A stretch of DNA of 64,000 nt from Halioxenophilus aromaticivorans (GTDB taxonomy: Bacteria > Pseudomonadota > Gammaproteobacteria > Pseudomonadales > Cellvibrionaceae), in contig NZ_AP031496.1 of assembly GCF_042850945.1 (NCBI RefSeq), positions 1,860,001-1,924,000 of the forward strand, given 5' to 3'. The number at the start of each line of letters is the position of its first letter. Positions within the stretch are counted from its first letter, which is position 1. A program made the position numbers and the translations under genes. A model generated the notes under the pieces. That model was not told the DNA's origin. It saw only the letters and a program-made list of their open reading frames with translations, and ran no database searches. Shown here piece after piece: positions 60,820 through 64,000 of the stretch.

Positions 60820-62043
60820 GTGAGTAACGATTTTGATTTTGCCGTTATCGGTGGCGGTATCGTTGGTTTGGCGACCGCCCGCCAGTTGCAACAATGTCAC
60901 GCCAATGCGCGTATCGTATTGGTGGAAAAAGAAAGCGAGCTGGCTCGGCATCAAACCGGTCGCAACAGTGGTGTGATACACGCGGGTGTTTACTACGCAC
61001 CGGGCAGCTTAAAAGCCGATTTCTGCCGCCGGGGGGCTCAGGCCACCAAGGATTTCTGTCAGCGCGAAGGCATTGCCGTGGAGCTGTGCGGCAAGTTGCT
61101 GGTGGCTACCAACGAGCTAGAGCAGCAGCGCATGTCGGCTTTACTCACTCGCTGTGCCGAAAATGGTATTGAAGTGCAGCCGTTGAGTGCCCAGGAGTTA
61201 CGCCAGCGCGAACCCCACATTGCTGGTGTGGGTGCGATTTGGGTTCCGAGCACGGGTATTGTGGATTACCGCCTGATTTGCCAGCGTTTGGCACAGCAGT
61301 TTGTTACCGCTGGGGGCGAGTTGCGTACCCATTGGCCGGTACAAAAGCTCAGTGAAACCGGCACTAGCGTGGTGTTAGCCGGGCCAAAAGGTGAGGTGCA
61401 GGCCAGTTATTTAATCGCCTGTGCCGGCCTCCAGGCCGACCGCATCGCCAGTGCCATGGGCGCACGCCTGGATGGCGACTCACAGCGAGAATTTCGTATT
61501 GTGCCTTTTCGCGGGGAATACTACCGGTTGCCAGCCGGGCGGGCGGGGCTTATCAACCATTTAATTTATCCCATTCCAGACCCGGAACTACCATTTTTGG
61601 GCGTGCATTTAACTAAAACCATTGATGGCGGCATTACCGTGGGGCCCAACGCTGTGTTGGGTTTTAAACGCGAGGGCTACGGCCAACTCAATATAAGTGC
61701 CAAGGACTGCAAGGACATTTTAAATTTTGCCGGCACCTGGCCACTGATAAAGCAGCATTGGTCAAGTGGTTGGCAGGAGTTTAAAGATTCTTGGTTTAAG
61801 CGAGGGTATTTAAACCGGGTGCAAAAGTACTGCCCCGAGTTAACACTAAACGATTTAATGCCAGAGCCGGTGGGGATTCGGGCGCAAGCAGTGTTGGACG
61901 ATGGTTCACTAGTGCACGACTTTTTATTCGCCAGAACCAAACGCAGTTTGCATGTGTGCAATGCGCCATCGCCGGCGGCGACCTCTGCCTTTCCAATAGC
62001 TGAGTATTTGGTTGATCAGTTAGCCCAGCAGATCGAAGCTTAG
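60820..62043 (+). CDS. lhgO: L-2-hydroxyglutarate oxidase/dehydrogenase
   Basis: The 407-residue FAD-dependent enzyme converts L-2-hydroxyglutarate to 2-oxoglutarate. It carries the FAD loop VIGGGIVGLATARQL near residue 9 and the family segment GRNSGVIHAGVYYAPGSLKADFC (in outline) near residue 47, which includes the substrate and flavin contacts. The C-terminus SLVHDFLFARTKRSLHVCNAPSPAATSAFPI is also typical. The GTG at 60820 has AAGGA eight bases upstream. It diverges from dld and is followed by a convergent TetR gene. The gene is also called lhgD. Confidence 0.93.
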   Translation: MSNDFDFAVIGGGIVGLATARQLQQCHANARIVLVEKESELARHQTGRNSGVIHAGVYYAPGSLKADFCRRGAQATKDFCQREGIAVELCGKLLVATNELEQQRMSALLTRCAENGIEVQPLSAQELRQREPHIAGVGAIWVPSTGIVDYRLICQRLAQQFVTAGGELRTHWPVQKLSETGTSVVLAGPKGEVQASYLIACAGLQADRIASAMGARLDGDSQREFRIVPFRGEYYRLPAGRAGLINHLIYPIPDPELPFLGVHLTKTIDGGITVGPNAVLGFKREGYGQLNISAKDCKDILNFAGTWPLIKQHWSSGWQEFKDSWFKRGYLNRVQKYCPELTLNDLMPEPVGIRAQAVLDDGSLVHDFLFARTKRSLHVCNAPSPAATSAFPIAEYLVDQLAQQIEA

Positions 62044-62062
62044 ATTAGGAGTGGGTTTTGGC

Positions 62063-62737
62063 TTATGGCGTTGTCACGGTGCTGCTTGCCATATCAGAAG
62101 TGGCTAGGGCTTGCAGCGGTTGTAAGCCACAGCCCTTTAAAATAACGTGGCTGACCATATTGGTGATGTGCTCTATGTCCTCTCGCTCGTATTCAGCGCG
62201 GTTCATCAGCGTTAGTACTTGGGTTTCAAAGTCGGCGTAGTGCTGAGTGGTTGCCCATATCATAAAAATTAGGTGCACCGGGTCGATTGGGTCCATTTTT
62301 CCGGCAGCAATCCATTCATCGAAAACACGCGTTTTAGAGCGTACCCACTGCCGCATATCCATGCGTATATATTCACGAATATGCGGCGCGCCCTGGATGA
62401 TTTCCATGGCAAACAACTTAGAGGCGCGGGGGTGAGTGTAGGATAATTCTACCTTGGTGCGAATAAATTCGTGCAGCACCTCAGCGGGGTCGTCATCGGC
62501 GGAGATATCCGATAAAACCTCATTCCACAACTGCGTGATGTATTCCAACACGGCCTTGTAGAGGTTGTTTTTGTTTTTGAAATAATAGTGGATATTGGCT
62601 TTGGGCAAGCCCGCGCGGTTGGCGATCGCCTGCACGCTGGTGCCTTTGAATCCATTGAGCACAAACTCTTGCTCTGCCGCTTTCAGGATAACTTCCTCGT
62701 TGCGTTCGCGTATTTTTCCTGGTTTGTACTTTTTCAC
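62063..62737 (-). CDS. RutR-like TetR-family regulator
   Basis: The GTG at 62737, behind AGAAGGAAA, gives 224 residues. The N-terminal HTH (about residues 15-60, RNEEVILKAAEQEFVLNGFKGTSVQAIANRAGLPKANIHYYFKNK in outline) is canonical TetR, and the C-terminal domain (LFAMEIIQGAPHIREYIRMDMRQWV) matches the YcdC/RutR C-terminal family. RutR senses uracil and thymine in E. coli and controls pyrimidine catabolism and purine degradation genes. Here it follows an NCS2 purine permease on the same strand with a 97-bp gap, in keeping with a nucleobase-responsive role. It converges on lhgO. I leave the symbol blank as orthology is not proved. Confidence 0.85.
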   Translation of the reverse strand: MKKYKPGKIRERNEEVILKAAEQEFVLNGFKGTSVQAIANRAGLPKANIHYYFKNKNNLYKAVLEYITQLWNEVLSDISADDDPAEVLHEFIRTKVELSYTHPRASKLFAMEIIQGAPHIREYIRMDMRQWVRSKTRVFDEWIAAGKMDPIDPVHLIFMIWATTQHYADFETQVLTLMNRAEYEREDIEHITNMVSHVILKGCGLQPLQALATSDMASSTVTTP

Positions 62738-62834
62738 GTGCGTTTCCTTCTCGTTCAAAACACGAGTTGGCGTAGGCTTATACTTGCCAGAGTTGAGACA
62801 CTCACTTACCAATTCGATTCAAGTCAGTCTGTCA

Positions 62835-64000
62835 TTACTTTAAGTCAAAAACATAACGGGCGACAAAAATTGCCGCCAAAACGTAGGTTATTTTACTGAC
62901 CTCACGGTATTTTCCGGTGCCCAATTTAATTCCCACGTAAACGATAAAGCCCAGGGCGATACCTTCGGAAATGCTGAAGGTTAGCGGCATGGCCATCAGT
63001 GCCACCACCGCCGTGGCCATGGACGCAAGATCGTCAAAGTCGATTTGGCGGAACGAGTCCATCATCAAAATACCCACCATCACCAGGGCGGGGGTGGTGG
63101 CCATCATGGGAATGACTTCCATCAGCGGTGTTAAGAACAACGCTAAAATAAAACACAGAGCCACGACGACTCCGGTGAGGCCGGTACGGCCACCGGCAGA
63201 AATACCCGCGGCGGATTCGACGTAGGAGGTTACCGGCGAGGTGCCCAAGGCTGCGCCAGCCACACTGGCGGCGGCGTCGGCGGTCATGGCGCCGCCCATC
63301 TTTGGCAGTTTGCCGTTGTTGTCGAGTAGGCCGGCGCGGCGGGATACGCCCAGTAGCGTGCCGATGGTGTCAAACATGTTGACGAAGACCATGGCAAACA
63401 CGATATCCCAGGTGTCCGCAAAATGCTTGAACGGGTACATTAAATCCATGGCCATAAAGGTATCGCCGATACCGTTGGGCAGACCCACCACGGCATCGGG
63501 CACCTTGGTGAGCATGCCGTCGTTGGTGGGAATAAAGAAACCGATAACCGTAATCACCAGGACCGACAAAACAATCCCGGCGTTAACTCGCAATATCAGC
63601 AGTACCGCGGTAAAAATAATGCCGGCTAAGGCGAGCAGCGCAGATGGCTGGGATAAATCGCCTAGGGTAACCAGTGTGGCTGGGTTATCTGCCACTAGGC
63701 CCGCGTTCTGCAAACCAATAAACGCGATGAACAATCCAATACCGCACTGCACGCCGACCTTAAGCGCGTGGGGAATGGCCTCGGCAATTTTGGTTCTTAC
63801 ACCGGTAACGGAAAGCAATAAAAATAATATGCCATTCCAAAACACCAGCCCCAGCGCGCCTTGCCAGGGAATCTCTCGGGTTAGGCACACAGTAAAAGCG
63901 AAAAATGCGTTTAAACCCATACCCGGTGCCAGTGCAATAGGGTAGTTGGTAAATAGCGCCATCAACAGTGTGCCAAAACTGGCGGCCAATGCTGTTACTG
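62835..64000 (-). CDS. NCS2-family (AzgA-like) nucleobase permease, N-terminus outside window
   Basis: The frame is open to the window edge; about 388 residues of an expected 430 are visible, beginning within VTALAASFGTLLMALFTNYPIALAPGMGLNAFFA (in outline). That segment and the VFAMVFVNMFDTIGTLLGVSRRAGLLD region are characteristic of the AzgA branch (adenine/guanine/hypoxanthine permeases such as PurP and GhxP), as is SPVTSYVESAAGISAGGRTGLT. It carries purines into the cell with a proton. About twelve membrane helices are visible. It is upstream of the RutR-like gene on the same strand. Confidence 0.92.
   Translation of the reverse strand, partial: VTALAASFGTLLMALFTNYPIALAPGMGLNAFFAFTVCLTREIPWQGALGLVFWNGILFLLLSVTGVRTKIAEAIPHALKVGVQCGIGLFIAFIGLQNAGLVADNPATLVTLGDLSQPSALLALAGIIFTAVLLILRVNAGIVLSVLVITVIGFFIPTNDGMLTKVPDAVVGLPNGIGDTFMAMDLMYPFKHFADTWDIVFAMVFVNMFDTIGTLLGVSRRAGLLDNNGKLPKMGGAMTADAAASVAGAALGTSPVTSYVESAAGISAGGRTGLTGVVVALCFILALFLTPLMEVIPMMATTPALVMVGILMMDSFRQIDFDDLASMATAVVALMAMPLTFSISEGIALGFIVYVGIKLGTGKYREVSKITYVLAAIFVARYVFDLK

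Overview
The window is chromosomal DNA of a free-living gammaproteobacterium. The gene set (FabV, BamC, DapA, RsmJ, MiaE, MinCDE, PpsR/PpsA, DinG, YchJ, a DUF3549 protein, a TonB/ExbBD iron locus) fits a marine, aerobic member of the Cellvibrionales/Alteromonadales/Pseudomonadales part of the class. I cannot name the genus from sequence alone. There are about 60 genes, densely packed on both strands. I see no rRNA or tRNA, no phage, no complete insertion sequence and no CRISPR array. Both ends cut through genes: a PatZ-like acetyltransferase on the left and an NCS2 purine permease on the right.

Layout. 1-8.1 kb: PatZ-like protein acetyltransferase, DUF2214 membrane protein, LigB-type dioxygenase, a CBS-domain protein, a chalcone-isomerase-like/TonB-C fusion and two small unknowns. 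8.1-12.3 kb (minus): SLC13 transporter, argS, miaE. 12.5-18.3 kb (plus): fabV, an LpxL-type acyltransferase, dapA, bamC, an MBL hydrolase and a PilZ protein. 18.5-26.4 kb: LRR lipoprotein, rsmJ, moaCDE, two unknowns, an M17 aminopeptidase and ppsR. 26.5-34.6 kb: ppsA, a sulfotransferase, rraA, a DUF2971 protein, pyrB and a DUF3549 protein. 34.7-43.4 kb: a kynureninase-like enzyme, then a Fur-box-preceded iron locus on the minus strand (exbB-exbD-exbD-tonB, siderophore receptor, alpha-hydroxyacid oxidase, piuC), then ychJ. 43.4-50 kb: a PlsC-type acyltransferase, dinG, a TPR-sulfotransferase and an RpiB/LacAB-type isomerase. 50-58.6 kb: an orphan histidine kinase, a degenerate AraC-like regulator, minCDE, cstA and a two-gene cluster of unknown function. 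58.9-64 kb: dld and lhgO diverging, a RutR-like TetR regulator and a purine permease.

How genes work together. Clear functional groups are cell-division site placement (minCDE), molybdopterin synthesis (moaCDE), gluconeogenic control (ppsR facing ppsA), iron import (the exb-tonB-receptor-piuC locus) and 2-hydroxyacid oxidation (dld/lhgO, plus the alpha-hydroxyacid oxidase in the iron locus).

The most unusual signal is not a gene. At least thirteen spacers carry short, degenerate tandem repeats, mostly with a 14-16 bp period and often exactly 15. The unit sequence is unrelated from locus to locus. The arrays sit close to gene ends, and two of them directly abut terminator hairpins. I know of no named element class that explains this. 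Next in interest are the chalcone-isomerase/TonB fusion, the alpha-hydroxyacid oxidase inside the siderophore locus (whose Shine-Dalgarno lies in a terminator-like hairpin), a PatZ whose ATP-grasp core is missing, and a 123-bp MITE-like hairpin.
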